Shown here piece after piece: positions 1-6,010 of a DNA stretch of 7,926 nt. Origin of the DNA: Desulfatirhabdium butyrativorans (lineage in GTDB: Bacteria; Desulfobacterota; Desulfobacteria; Desulfobacterales; JAIFKL01); the NCBI GenBank assembly GCA_022736535.1, contig DZCT01000066.1:7877-15802 (forward strand), read 5' to 3'. The notes beneath the pieces are model-generated. The model was not told where the DNA came from, searched no databases, and saw only the letters and a list, made by a program, of their open reading frames with translations. Each line of letters begins with the position of its first letter. Position 1 is the first letter of the stretch. A program made the translations under genes and the position numbers.

Positions 1-325
1 AGTGAAGGGTCTCGGTGCGGAACGTGCGAGATTCTTCGCTCCGCTCAGAATGACACGGTGTACGGTCAGAATGACACAGTGTCTTGTCACCCTGAACGCA
101 GTGAAGGGTCTCGGTGCGGAACGTGCGAGATTCTTCGCTCCGCTCAGAATGACAAGGTGTACGCTCAGAATGACACGGTGTACGGTCAGAATGACAAGGT
201 GTGCGCTCAGAATGACACATTGTCTTGTCACCCTGAACGCAGTGAAGGGTCTCAGCGCGGAACGTGCGAGATTCTTCGCTCCGCTCAGAATGACACGGTT
301 TACGCTCAGAATGACACAGTGTACG
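1..325. repeat. Dispersed repeat copies with 21-bp tandem spacers
   Basis: Three copies of a roughly 70-bp element are visible: 1-55 (5' truncated by the window edge), 85-154 and 226-295. Each runs from TGTCACCCTGAACGCAGTG through a GTGCGAGATTCTTCGCTCCG stretch to CAGAATGACA. The copies are separated by 21-bp tandem units of the form (C/G)TCAGAATGACANGGTGTACG at 44-84, 143-226 and 284-325, with 326-346 a decayed unit. Because 21 is divisible by 3, long open frames run through the array (for example a frame opening at 58 that joins kdsB in phase), but the predicted peptides are only repeat translations and I do not call them genes. Inside each copy, ATTCT/AGAAT can form a short stem (130-134 with 146-150). 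Repeats of this type are known as dispersed intergenic elements in many bacterial genomes; their function is unknown. Confidence 0.9.
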
Positions 326-352
326 CTTGGAAAGACAGTTCCTTCTGCTTTT

Positions 353-379
353 CTTTGCGCCCTTGGCGTTCTTTGCGAG
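353..379. repeat. Three 9-bp CTTTGCG-type tandem units
   Basis: CTTTGCGCC, CTTGGCGTT and CTTTGCGAG follow each other directly, just upstream of the kdsB ribosome binding site. Repeats built from CTTTGCG/CTTGGCG units are a familiar dispersed intergenic sequence in many bacteria. Here the unit lies in the 5' leader of kdsB and would be part of its transcript if the promoter is upstream. I see no convincing promoter hexamers between 326 and 399. Confidence 0.6.
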
Positions 380-386
380 AAATCTT

Positions 387-392
387 ACGGAG
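387..392 (+). promoter_or_regulatory. Ribosome binding site of kdsB
   Basis: ACGGAG lies 7 nt before the ATG at 400. It decides the start: the same frame is open back to 58 through repeat DNA, but only the ATG at 400 has a Shine-Dalgarno sequence and begins exactly where homology to the family (MKIVAMIPSRYGSTR) begins. Confidence 0.75.
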
Positions 393-399
393 CATAAAA

Positions 400-1218
400 A
401 TGAAAATTGTTGCAATGATTCCTTCGAGATACGGTTCCACCCGTTTTGAAGGAAAACCGCTGGCGCTTATCTCCGGCAAACCCATGATTCAATGGGTTTG
501 CGAAAGAACAAAGCAGGCTGAAAATATTACAGATGTCCTTGTCGCCACCGATGATCCGAGAATATTCGATGCGGTGGAACATTTCGGCGGAAAAGCCGTC
601 CTCACTTCAAAAGATAACAGATCGGGAACAGACAGACTTGCGGAAGCTGCTGAAATAACAGGTTTAGATATGGATGACATTGTCGTCAATGTGCAGGGAG
701 ATCAGCCGCTGATTGATCCCCGGTGTCTGGATCAGGTGGTCAGCCCGCTCAAATCCGAAATTGAGCGAGGGCTTATTTCTGCAAAAACAGCGTCATCTGC
801 TGACCTGATGCCTCCTCGCCCTGCATTTGAAATGACAACGCTCGCATTTAAAATCGTGAATGCCGAGGAAATCAGCAATCCCAAAGATGTAAAAGTGGTA
901 TTTGACAACAAGGGATTTGCGCTTTATTTTTCCCGGTCTCCCATTCCCTGCGCCCGCGACGCTTCCGCTATATTCGACACTTACAAACATCTCGGCGTTT
1001 ATGCTTATACCCGCCGCTTTCTGGAGATATTCAGACAGTTCCCTGAAGGAAAATTGGAAGCGATTGAGAAATTGGAACAGCTCCGAGCCCTTGAACACGG
1101 ACATAAAATTATGACCGTTGTTACAGAATACGACTCGCCGGAAGTGGATATTCCGGAAGATATTGCCAGAATTGAAAAAATCCTGACCGATCAGACCCGA
1201 AATCAGTTTCAGGGCTGA
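400..1218 (+). CDS. kdsB: 3-deoxy-manno-octulosonate cytidylyltransferase (CMP-Kdo synthetase)
   Basis: This cytoplasmic enzyme joins CTP and Kdo to give CMP-Kdo and diphosphate, activating Kdo for transfer to lipid A in lipopolysaccharide synthesis. The 272-aa product shows the family signatures in order: nucleotide-binding IPSRYGSTRFEGKPL (7-21), ATDD (49-52), RSGTDRLAE (74-82), VNVQGDQPLI (96-105, with the metal-binding Asp at 101), KVVFDNKGFALYFSRSPIP (165-183), HLGVYAYTRRFL (197-208), LEQLRALEHG (225-234) and VDIPED (249-254, second metal-ligand Asp at 250). The family is usually near 250 aa; the extra length is mainly an insertion around residues 126-143, before the strand TTLAFKI, plus a short C-terminal tail. 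QGDQP replaces the commoner QGDEP. The start at 400 is supported by ACGGAG upstream. It stands alone, between repeats and a convergent toxin-antitoxin pair, without kdsA or pyrG next to it. Confidence 0.95.
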   Translation: MKIVAMIPSRYGSTRFEGKPLALISGKPMIQWVCERTKQAENITDVLVATDDPRIFDAVEHFGGKAVLTSKDNRSGTDRLAEAAEITGLDMDDIVVNVQGDQPLIDPRCLDQVVSPLKSEIERGLISAKTASSADLMPPRPAFEMTTLAFKIVNAEEISNPKDVKVVFDNKGFALYFSRSPIPCARDASAIFDTYKHLGVYAYTRRFLEIFRQFPEGKLEAIEKLEQLRALEHGHKIMTVVTEYDSPEVDIPEDIARIEKILTDQTRNQFQG

Positions 1219-1241
1219 AAACACAGGCAGGAACAAGCCCA

Positions 1242-1269
1242 CGGAACCGTGCGCTTCGGCGCGGTTCCG
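1242..1269. terminator. Hairpin in the convergent gap between kdsB and hicA
   Basis: CGGAACCG (1242-1249) and CGGTTCCG (1262-1269) form a perfect 8-bp stem that can extend by three more pairs. It lies 23 nt after the kdsB stop and 27 nt from the hicA stop, so it could serve both genes. Neither side is followed by a clean T-run (CACAGTTCTTT on the + side), so rho-independent termination is only possible, not shown. It could equally be a palindromic repeat. Confidence 0.4.
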
Positions 1270-1296
1270 CACAGTTCTTTAAGATGGTTTGTCATC

Positions 1297-1485
1297 TTAA
1301 AAAATCGGATCAAGTCCGGCCTGTTTGCAAATCTTATTCGCCGTAATCCGGTCAAGCTGCTTGTGTCTTTTGACCGGAATAACCTTTGTCCCGTTATAAT
1401 AAACCGAGTGATTGGCGCCCTCCCTGAGAAGATAAAAACCGTTCTTCTCCATATATCGTATCAGATCAAGTCGTTTGACAGACAT
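1297..1485 (-). CDS. hicA: HicA-family toxin (mRNA interferase)
   Basis: HicA proteins are small double-stranded-RNA-binding-fold ribonucleases that cleave mRNA and are neutralised by HicB. This 62-aa product has the typical length and pattern: MSVKRLDLIRYMEKNGFYLL, then REGANHSVYYNGTK, with the catalytic His of the family at residue 26 (GANH), then the basic segment IPVKRHKQLDRITANKICKQAG. The frame is open upstream to 1563, but I chose the ATG at 1485 because family homology starts there and AGGAAGG lies just upstream. The gene starts inside the end of hicB (20-nt overlap), so the two are cotranscribed and probably translationally coupled, antitoxin first. It converges with kdsB. The catalytic His and full length are present, so the gene looks intact. 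Confidence 0.9.
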   Translation of the reverse strand: MSVKRLDLIRYMEKNGFYLLREGANHSVYYNGTKVIPVKRHKQLDRITANKICKQAGLDPIF

Positions 1486-1729
1486 GCCCTTCCTCAGCCG
1501 AAAGTTCTTCAACAATAACAGAATCGGCAACGGGAATCGGTCTGTCAAGTTCACGGTAGGCAAGCATCATCTCATTCAGGGCGTCTTTCAGCATCAGACG
1601 GCATTCCTCAAGATTCTTTCCTTCCGTAATCACCTCGGGCCACTCAATCAGTTCGCCTGTATAGCCGGAATCGGTTTTCGTGTATTTGGCGGTATAAGCA
1701 ATCTTTTTTGTGTCCGGAAACAAATTCAT
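1466..1729 (-). CDS. hicB: HicB-family antitoxin
   Basis: HicB binds and inhibits HicA and usually autoregulates the operon. The 87-aa product carries the partial RNase H-like HicB core: IAYTAKYTKTDSGYTGELIEWPEVITEGKNLEECRLMLKD in blocks over residues 10-49, with the hallmark GYTGE...WPEVITEG...S/LEEC pattern, followed by a helix (LKDALNEMMLAYRELDRPIP). No ribbon-helix-helix or helix-turn-helix segment is obvious after residue 75, so this is the short type whose DNA binding is unclear. The ATG at 1729 is directly preceded by GACGGGAG. It precedes hicA with a 20-nt overlap. An AT-rich block at 1771-1806 upstream may hold its promoter. A tnpB remnant lies 30 bp upstream, a hint that the locus has been a site of insertion. 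Confidence 0.9.
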   Translation of the reverse strand: MNLFPDTKKIAYTAKYTKTDSGYTGELIEWPEVITEGKNLEECRLMLKDALNEMMLAYRELDRPIPVADSVIVEELSAEEGHVCQTT

Positions 1730-1758
1730 CTCCCGTCTCTTTCTTTTTCAATCAGGAG

Positions 1759-1993
1759 TTAATAGTTATCCAAAATATATAAAATTATATAAAAATATAT
1801 AAGAAAGGTTTTGAAACCGGCACCGTATCGTCCGGTGAGAAACCGGTGAAGAATGTTGAGCGAGCCGACAAAATCAGCCTGTTCCCGGTACCCGCATTTC
1901 AGGCACTCAAATTCCTCACCCCTGCGGTTCTCCCTCTGAGTATGGGTACAGCGGGGACACCGCTGACTGGTCTTATACGGGCTGACAGTGCCG
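1759..1993 (-). pseudogene. TnpB C-terminal remnant (IS200/IS605-type, zinc ribbon)
   Basis: Conceptual translation of the minus strand gives PYGTVSPYKTSQRCPRC, then a 14-residue gap, then CLKCGYREQADFVGSLNIL. This is the C-terminal end of TnpB, the RNA-guided nuclease of IS200/IS605 elements: two CxxC pairs of the zinc ribbon and the Asp (in ADFVGSLNI) at the position of the last RuvC catalytic residue. The remaining roughly 300 upstream residues are missing; the frame meets a TAG inside the palindromic repeat that begins at 1994. There is no start codon with a ribosome binding site. The frame runs on to a TAA at 1759 through AT-rich DNA. A GC-rich hairpin-forming stretch at 1817-1846 lies where the 3' end of tnpB normally overlaps its guide RNA. 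The remnant lies between hicB and the M48 gene, same strand. The identity of the fragment is clear; the cause of the truncation is inferred. Confidence 0.85.
1771..1806 (-). promoter_or_regulatory. AT-rich block with possible -10 box upstream of hicB
   Basis: The block is nearly pure A/T and contains TATAAT on the minus strand (1789-1784), about 55 bp before the hicB start codon. No good -35 hexamer lies 16-18 bp upstream of it, so the promoter call is weak. The same stretch is also the run-out of the tnpB remnant frame. Confidence 0.3.
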
Positions 1994-2043
1994 TAGGGTG
2001 GACTAAGCGAAGTGTGTCCACCCTAAGCGAAGTGTGTCCACCT
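1994..2043. repeat. TAGGGTGGAC palindrome with 20-bp tandem duplication
   Basis: TAGGGTGGAC (1994-2003) and GTCCACCCTA (2016-2025) form a perfect 10-bp stem around the loop TAAGCGAAGTGT. The 20 bp that contain the loop and most of the right arm (2004-2023) are duplicated immediately after (2024-2043, one mismatch). The element sits at the broken end of the tnpB remnant and is related through its TAGGGTGG arm to the repeats at 3732-3901. Confidence 0.85.
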
Positions 2044-2073
2044 TCTGTTGCTTCAGCGCAGTTGAACTTTCAG

Positions 2074-2094
2074 GCGGGGAAATTCATTCCCCGC
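2074..2094 (-). terminator. GC-rich hairpin after the M48 protease gene
   Basis: GCGGGGAA (2074-2081) and TTCCCCGC (2087-2094) form an 8-bp stem with a 5-nt loop, 7 nt beyond the stop codon of the protease gene. There is no T-run after it on the minus strand, so it may protect the 3' end of the transcript or stop polymerase only weakly. The 30 bp between it and the palindrome at 1994-2043 hold nothing else I can name. Confidence 0.4.
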
Positions 2095-2101
2095 TGCTGA
2101 T

Positions 2102-3028
2102 TTAAAATCTGTTCCGATAAAAAGCAAACCGTTCTCTGACGCTCGCCAATGACCCGGCATCGGGATATTTTTTCATTCGCTCCCGGCACCTTGCGATTCT
2201 CGCGGAAAGGGGCGGATGCGTGGAAAACCAGGATCCCTCTTTGCGGGCGGTTGCCTCTTTTTCATTAAGTATTTCAAGAACTTTTATCAAACCTTCGGGA
2301 TCATAGCCGGTTCGGTAAGCAATCTCCATCCCGGACATATCTGCCTCATACTCCATGTTCTGATCCAACCCTCTGTCAAACAGCACATTCTGAAGCGTTC
2401 CGATCATCTCCTTAAATTTTTTGCCTTTTTCCCCCTTCATTGCCGCATCGCCGATTTTGGCAACCCCCTCAAAAAACTTTGCTCTTTTCACAGACTGAAG
2501 CGCGTGCCGGTGTCCCACATGCGCGGCTTCATGCGCCAGCACGCCTGCCAACTGCGATTCGTCCTCCATTGCCCTGACCAATGCCGAACTGACGAAAATG
2601 ATGCCTCCGGGACAGGAAAAAGCATTGTAAATCGGGCTGTTGACCACCACAAAATAAAAAGGAATATTGGGACGGGCGGAATTGCGCGCCACCGCATTTC
2701 CGACCAAACTGACATATTTCTGAACGCCCGAATCTTTTACCGGAAGCCCGTAACGCCGGAAACCTTCAAGCGCAAGCGTTTCTCCGATGGCAAATTCCGA
2801 CTGGTAATCCAATTCGCCCGCGCTTGCAGCCATCGCGCCCGCGCCTTCCAGAATTTTTACCGCTTTCTGCAAATCCTTTGACTGACCCTGCGGATCCGCC
2901 ATCTTCACGGCTTCCGCAAGACACCCGGGCGTTATCATCAGAAGTCCGGCAGCGCCGGCAAGCCTGAGAAAATCCCGGCGCTCTTTGCTGAATCCGGGAA
3001 TGTTGTCTGCTTCTTTTTCCGATTTCAT
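2102..3028 (-). CDS. M48-family zinc metalloprotease, probable Tat-exported lipoprotein
   Basis: This is a peptidase of the BepA/LoiP/YcaL type, periplasmic M48 proteases involved in outer-membrane protein quality control. The 308-aa product begins with a twin-arginine motif, KERRDFLRLAG (16-25), a hydrophobic stretch AGAAGLLMI and ITPGC (32-36), where Cys36 fits a lipidation site, although Thr at -3 is not the usual lipobox residue. Zinc ligands are HEAAH (166-170) and a Glu of EYEAD (226-230); STHPPLSAR (269-277) supplies the His that in BepA-type enzymes caps the active site. There are no membrane helices beyond the signal, unlike HtpX, and no C-terminal TPR region as in BepA. The start overlaps the end of the upstream SH3b gene by ATGA, so the two form an operon. 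The combination suggests work in the cell envelope; the substrate is unknown. Confidence 0.9.
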   Translation of the reverse strand: MKSEKEADNIPGFSKERRDFLRLAGAAGLLMITPGCLAEAVKMADPQGQSKDLQKAVKILEGAGAMAASAGELDYQSEFAIGETLALEGFRRYGLPVKDSGVQKYVSLVGNAVARNSARPNIPFYFVVVNSPIYNAFSCPGGIIFVSSALVRAMEDESQLAGVLAHEAAHVGHRHALQSVKRAKFFEGVAKIGDAAMKGEKGKKFKEMIGTLQNVLFDRGLDQNMEYEADMSGMEIAYRTGYDPEGLIKVLEILNEKEATARKEGSWFSTHPPLSARIARCRERMKKYPDAGSLASVRERFAFYRNRF

Positions 3029-3546
3029 TTCGCATATTCTCCGATGTTGCCCTGTTTGAGAAAAGTTTCAGTTTCATTCCGGTCGGTTCGCGATTTCAGA
3101 ACGCTGTCCAATGCTTTCCGGCATTCCTCCGGCGTCCCGTTTTCTGCTGCATACACTTCTGCCTCCGGCGAAAGTCCCCGAATACTTCTGGAGGTGTCTG
3201 ACTGATTTGCCTTGATGCCGGAGCCGGTCAGTTGTCCCAAAGCGCTTCCCAGAGATGTTCCGGCTGTTGCAGATTTTGCAGGCGGTTTGTTTGAGACTTT
3301 GCCGCGATAAATCCATCCTTTTTTGCCCGAAGCCGTTGAGACCTGATACCATTTGCTGTCGGAGGACAGCAGCGTCAGCGGCGTTCCCAGCGGCAGTTCG
3401 GCGATGGTGTCGGCAGATGCGGTTTTATCCGCTTTGAGCTTTGCATCTGCCGAAGACACCCATAGCTTTTCAGCCCCTGCCATCCCCGCGGAAGCAAAGA
3501 AAAAAAGGCTGAAAATTCCTGTCAGAACAAAGAGCAGGCGATTCAT
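3025..3546 (-). CDS. Exported SH3b-domain protein
   Basis: The 173-aa product has a signal peptide (MNRLLFVLTGIFSLFFFASAGMAGA, cleavage likely after AGA near residue 25) followed by a bacterial SH3 domain over about residues 27-84. The domain pattern is clear: LWVSSADAKLKADKTASADTIAELPLGTPLTLL, WYQVSTASGKKGWIY. A low-complexity linker rich in Ala, Ser and Gly follows (88-118), then a conserved-looking C-terminal helix region with GLSPEAEVYAAENGTPEECRKALDSVL. SH3b domains in exported proteins often bind cell-wall peptides or partner proteins. The ATG at 3546 has GAGGTG 6 nt upstream, and a candidate promoter lies about 65-90 bp upstream. Its stop overlaps the M48 protease start (ATGA), so it may escort or regulate the protease; that is inference. 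I do not recognise the C-terminal region. Confidence 0.85.
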   Translation of the reverse strand: MNRLLFVLTGIFSLFFFASAGMAGAEKLWVSSADAKLKADKTASADTIAELPLGTPLTLLSSDSKWYQVSTASGKKGWIYRGKVSNKPPAKSATAGTSLGSALGQLTGSGIKANQSDTSRSIRGLSPEAEVYAAENGTPEECRKALDSVLKSRTDRNETETFLKQGNIGEYAK

Positions 3547-3606
3547 GTTTCACCTCGTTTCTGTAAAAAAAGTGTGATGTGAGATTCTCTGTGTAAGGAT
3601 AAATTT

Positions 3607-3637
3607 CTTATATATCCTATAACTGATGATTTTGCAA
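3607..3637 (-). promoter_or_regulatory. Candidate sigma70 promoter of the SH3b-M48 operon
   Basis: On the minus strand, TTGCAA (3637-3632) is separated by 17 bp from TATATA (3614-3609), which also reads TATAAG when shifted by two. Each box matches 4 of 6 consensus bases. The predicted start would leave a leader of about 55 nt before the ATG at 3546. The -35 box overlaps the first base of a 21-bp direct repeat at 3637. Confidence 0.45.
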
Positions 3638-3801
3638 TAAGGCTGCAAGTGACGCAGTTGAATTTTTGGCACCGCGCGGAAAAGCAGGTGATCTGTAAAA
3701 TGACAAAATGAATCGCTCGAAATGACAGAATGTAGGGTGGGCAGCTTGGTGCCCGCCTTACCGAAGCTTTTCTGCCTCCGATAAGGCTGCAAGTTACGCA
3801 G
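3637..3801. repeat. Pair of 21-bp direct repeats
   Basis: A 21-bp sequence starting ATAAGGCTGCAAGT and ending ACGCAG occurs at 3637-3657 and again at 3781-3801 with one difference (G/T at position 15). The copies are 144 bp apart and enclose the first TAGGGTGGGC palindrome. This may record duplication of a repeat block or recombination between repeats. The frames that open through this 340-bp gap on the minus strand are made of repeat DNA and I see no gene. Confidence 0.75.
3732..3761. repeat. GTAGGGTGGGCA palindromic repeat, copy 1
   Basis: GTAGGGTGGGCA (3732-3743) pairs with TGCCCGCCTTAC (3750-3761) over 12 positions, two of them G-T wobbles, around a 6-nt loop. The wobble positions show that structure has been kept while the arms drifted. 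It belongs to the same family as the two copies that follow. Confidence 0.85.
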
Positions 3802-3804
3802 AAT

Positions 3805-3830
3805 GTAGGGTGGGCAGCTTGCTGCCCACC
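3805..3830. repeat. GTAGGGTGGGCA palindromic repeat, copy 2
   Basis: GGTGGGCAGC (3809-3818) and GCTGCCCACC (3821-3830) form a perfect 10-bp palindrome around TT. The left arm carries the same GTAGGGTGGGCA start as copy 1. In a cruciform or transcript this is a strong stem and could act as a roadblock between the thioredoxin-domain gene and the SH3b operon. Confidence 0.85.
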
Positions 3831-3876
3831 GAATGTATAAATAACTTGAATTATTTGAATTATGAAATAACAACAC

Positions 3877-3902
3877 GGTGGGCATTTCATGCCCACCCTA
3901 CT
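3877..3902. repeat. GTAGGGTGGGCA palindromic repeat, copy 3, overlapping a gene end
   Basis: GGTGGGCAT (3877-3885) pairs with ATGCCCACC (3889-3897) around a 3-nt loop, and the right end continues CTAC, giving GTAGGGTGGGCAT on the minus strand. The stop codon of the thioredoxin-domain gene (3889-3887) lies in the loop, so the repeat supplies both the last residues (VGWA) and the terminator codon of that protein. Confidence 0.85.
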
Positions 3903-5947
3903 GCCTCCGTTGTGGGGCTGCTGCAAGCAAAATTTGTGCAGATATAAGCCGTGGCTTTGCCGTCCACAGCCTTTAATTCTGCTGTAAATTGAGCAATCTT
4001 GGAAAGCGTCTCGGCATTCTGCGGGGTCTTGAGCAGCAGGACATGATGCGGCGCAAAACGCCGGTTCAGCGCGGCAAGCATGGCATGAGTGTCCGCCGCT
4101 TCCGGCTCGCCGACAATGACGACCTCCCGGGCAGTTCCCGTGATAAAATCCGTTCCCAGCAGAAAATACGTGTATGCCGAAGGATACGCGCTGACCGTTC
4201 CCGAAAAAGCCCGGGCAAGTTCAACCGCTCTGTTTTCCCATTTCATGTTTCCGGTGAGCCGGGACAAATGCAGCAGATTCAGCAGCGACACAGAATTTGC
4301 CGAAGGCAGCGCGCCGTCATAAATTTCTTTGGGACGCGCGGGCAGTTCGTGATGTTCTGCCGCGGTGAGAAAAAATCCGCCGCTTTTTTCATCCCAATAT
4401 TTGGCAAGCATAAGTTCCTGAAGACCAATCGCCTGCTCCAGATCATCCGGGTCAAACAGGCTTCTGTAAAGTTCCAGAAGCCCCCGGATCAGAAAGGCGT
4501 AATCATTGGCAGTCGCCGGAATGCCTGCTTCTTCTTCCCGGAAACGGTGCAACAGTTCGCCGTTCTTGTCTTTCATGTTTGTCAGAATAAAGCGGGCGGC
4601 TTTCCGCGCGGCAGTTGCGTATTCCGGCTTGTTCAGAATCCGTGCGCCCGCTGCCAGCGCGGCGATCATCAGCCCGTTCCAGTCCGCAAGCACTTTGTCA
4701 TCTTTCAGCGGATGAATCCGTTTTTCCCGTGATTCAAAGAGCTTTTTCCGGGCATTTTCCCACCGAGCCGCGAGCGCGTCTGTGTCCATGCCCTGTTTTT
4801 CAGCCCATTGAGACAAAGGCATGGACAGATGCAGAATATTTGCGCCGGTTTTCTTTTGCGAAGCTTCTTCGGAAAAATTGCCGTCCTGAGTCATATTGAA
4901 CATCTTTTCAAATAATTGCGCTTCATCTCCCAACACTTGCCGAAATGTCTCAATGTCCCACACATAAAATTTGCCTTCCTCACCCTCGCTGTCCGCGTCT
5001 TCGGCTGCGAAAAACCCGCCCTGCTCCGAAGTCATATCCCGAAGCAGATAAGTAAAAATTTCTTCTGCGGTTTTTGCGAAAAACGGCTCCTGCGTGATCT
5101 GAAAAGTTTCCAGATACGACATGGCAAGCAAAGCCTGATCGTACAGCATTTTCTCAAAATGCGGGAGCAGCCATTGTTTGTCTGTGGCATAGCGGTGAAA
5201 TCCGAATCCGACATGGTCCCAGATTCCGCCGAGACGCATCGCGGTCAGGGTCTTTTTTACCATGTTCAAAGCCTCGGTTTTGCCGCTTCGGTGAAAATAG
5301 CGCAGCAGAAAGAGCATGCGGTGGGGCGTGGGAAATTTCGGCGCGGCTTCAAAGCCGCCGAAGCGGTAATCAAAAGCCTGTTCAAGCTGGGAACAGGCTT
5401 GATCTAAAACAGATGCGGCAGGCACTTCCGCGGCGGAAAATGCAAAGGAATTTTGCAGCGCGTCCGCGATGCTCTTTGCCGAATTGAGAATATTATCTTT
5501 TTGAGATGTCCAGAGTTTTTTCACTCCCTGACAAAGTTCAATCAAACCCATCCGTCCGAACCGGCTTGTTTTCGGAAGATAAGTTGCTGCAAAAAAAGGC
5601 TTTTTGTCCGGCATCATCAATATCGTCAAGGGCCAGCCCCCGCTTTTGTTCAGCAGATGGCAGACCGCCATATACACCGCGTCAATATCGGGACGCTCTT
5701 CTCTGTCCACTTTGATGCAGACAAAGGCGTCATTCAGATGCCCTGCGGCTTCGCTGTCTTCAAAAGATTCTTTTTCCATGACATGACACCAGTGGCAGGT
5801 GGCATATCCGATGGAAAGAAATACGGGTTTGTTTTCGGCTTGGGCTTTTGCAAAGGCTTCATCGCCCCAAGGATACCAGTCAACGGGGTTGTGCGCGTGC
5901 TGAAGCAGATAAGGGCTTTTTTCACGGCTCAGACGGTTGGGAAGCAT
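3887..5947 (-). CDS. YyaL/SPATA20-family protein: thioredoxin-like (DUF255) plus alpha/alpha barrel
   Basis: The 686-aa product matches the full length of this widely conserved family, whose biochemical role is not settled. The N-terminal thioredoxin-like DUF255 domain (about 3-160) starts NRLSREKSPYLLQHAHNPVDW and has the CHWC motif at 51-54 in place of CxxC of thioredoxin, then DREERPDID (81-89) and GGWPL (103-107). The rest is a six-hairpin, glycosidase-like helical domain with family blocks GGIWDHVGFGFHRYATD (240-256), LPHFEKMLYDQALL (261-274), FFAAEDADSEGEEGKFYVW (312-330) and DDKVLADWNGLMIAAL (416-431). No signal peptide, so cytoplasmic. AAGGAA lies about 8 nt before the ATG at 5947. 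It is a single-gene unit. Its last residues and stop codon come from a palindromic repeat (3877-3902), so the C-terminus may have been changed by insertion. Confidence 0.92.
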   Translation of the reverse strand: MLPNRLSREKSPYLLQHAHNPVDWYPWGDEAFAKAQAENKPVFLSIGYATCHWCHVMEKESFEDSEAAGHLNDAFVCIKVDREERPDIDAVYMAVCHLLNKSGGWPLTILMMPDKKPFFAATYLPKTSRFGRMGLIELCQGVKKLWTSQKDNILNSAKSIADALQNSFAFSAAEVPAASVLDQACSQLEQAFDYRFGGFEAAPKFPTPHRMLFLLRYFHRSGKTEALNMVKKTLTAMRLGGIWDHVGFGFHRYATDKQWLLPHFEKMLYDQALLAMSYLETFQITQEPFFAKTAEEIFTYLLRDMTSEQGGFFAAEDADSEGEEGKFYVWDIETFRQVLGDEAQLFEKMFNMTQDGNFSEEASQKKTGANILHLSMPLSQWAEKQGMDTDALAARWENARKKLFESREKRIHPLKDDKVLADWNGLMIAALAAGARILNKPEYATAARKAARFILTNMKDKNGELLHRFREEEAGIPATANDYAFLIRGLLELYRSLFDPDDLEQAIGLQELMLAKYWDEKSGGFFLTAAEHHELPARPKEIYDGALPSANSVSLLNLLHLSRLTGNMKWENRAVELARAFSGTVSAYPSAYTYFLLGTDFITGTAREVVIVGEPEAADTHAMLAALNRRFAPHHVLLLKTPQNAETLSKIAQFTAELKAVDGKATAYICTNFACSSPTTEAVGWA

Positions 5948-6010
5948 ATTTTTTTTCCTTATAAATTAAGAGGTAATTAGGATAAAAAATAATGCCGTCC
6001 GGGCATAAGT

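Noticed and set aside
44..346. CRISPR array in the window start
   Set aside because: The 21-bp units are contiguous without unique spacers, and the larger copies are 99 and 141 bp apart; this is a tandem/dispersed repeat.
58..399. Long plus-strand frame extending kdsB upstream to 58, and an overlapping 131-aa frame from the window start
   Set aside because: Both run through repeat DNA whose 21-bp period keeps frames open; the peptides are repetitive and the only start with a ribosome binding site and family homology is the ATG at 400.
793..1272. 159-aa minus-strand open frame opposite kdsB
   Set aside because: Lies fully antisense to a well-supported gene, with no recognisable motif and no ribosome binding site.
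1486..1563. Upstream extension of the hicA frame to 1563
   Set aside because: Would overlap hicB by nearly 100 bp, and HicA family homology and the ribosome binding site point to the ATG at 1485.
3637..3902. CRISPR array in the repeat-rich gap
   Set aside because: Only two copies of the 21-bp direct repeat, 144 bp apart, and palindromes of unequal sequence; no regular repeat-spacer spacing and no cas genes.
3543..3926. Two minus-strand frames (127 and 111 aa) across the gap upstream of the SH3b gene
   Set aside because: They translate the direct repeats and GTAGGGTGGGCA palindromes (giving repeated peptides such as HLQPY); no coding signature.
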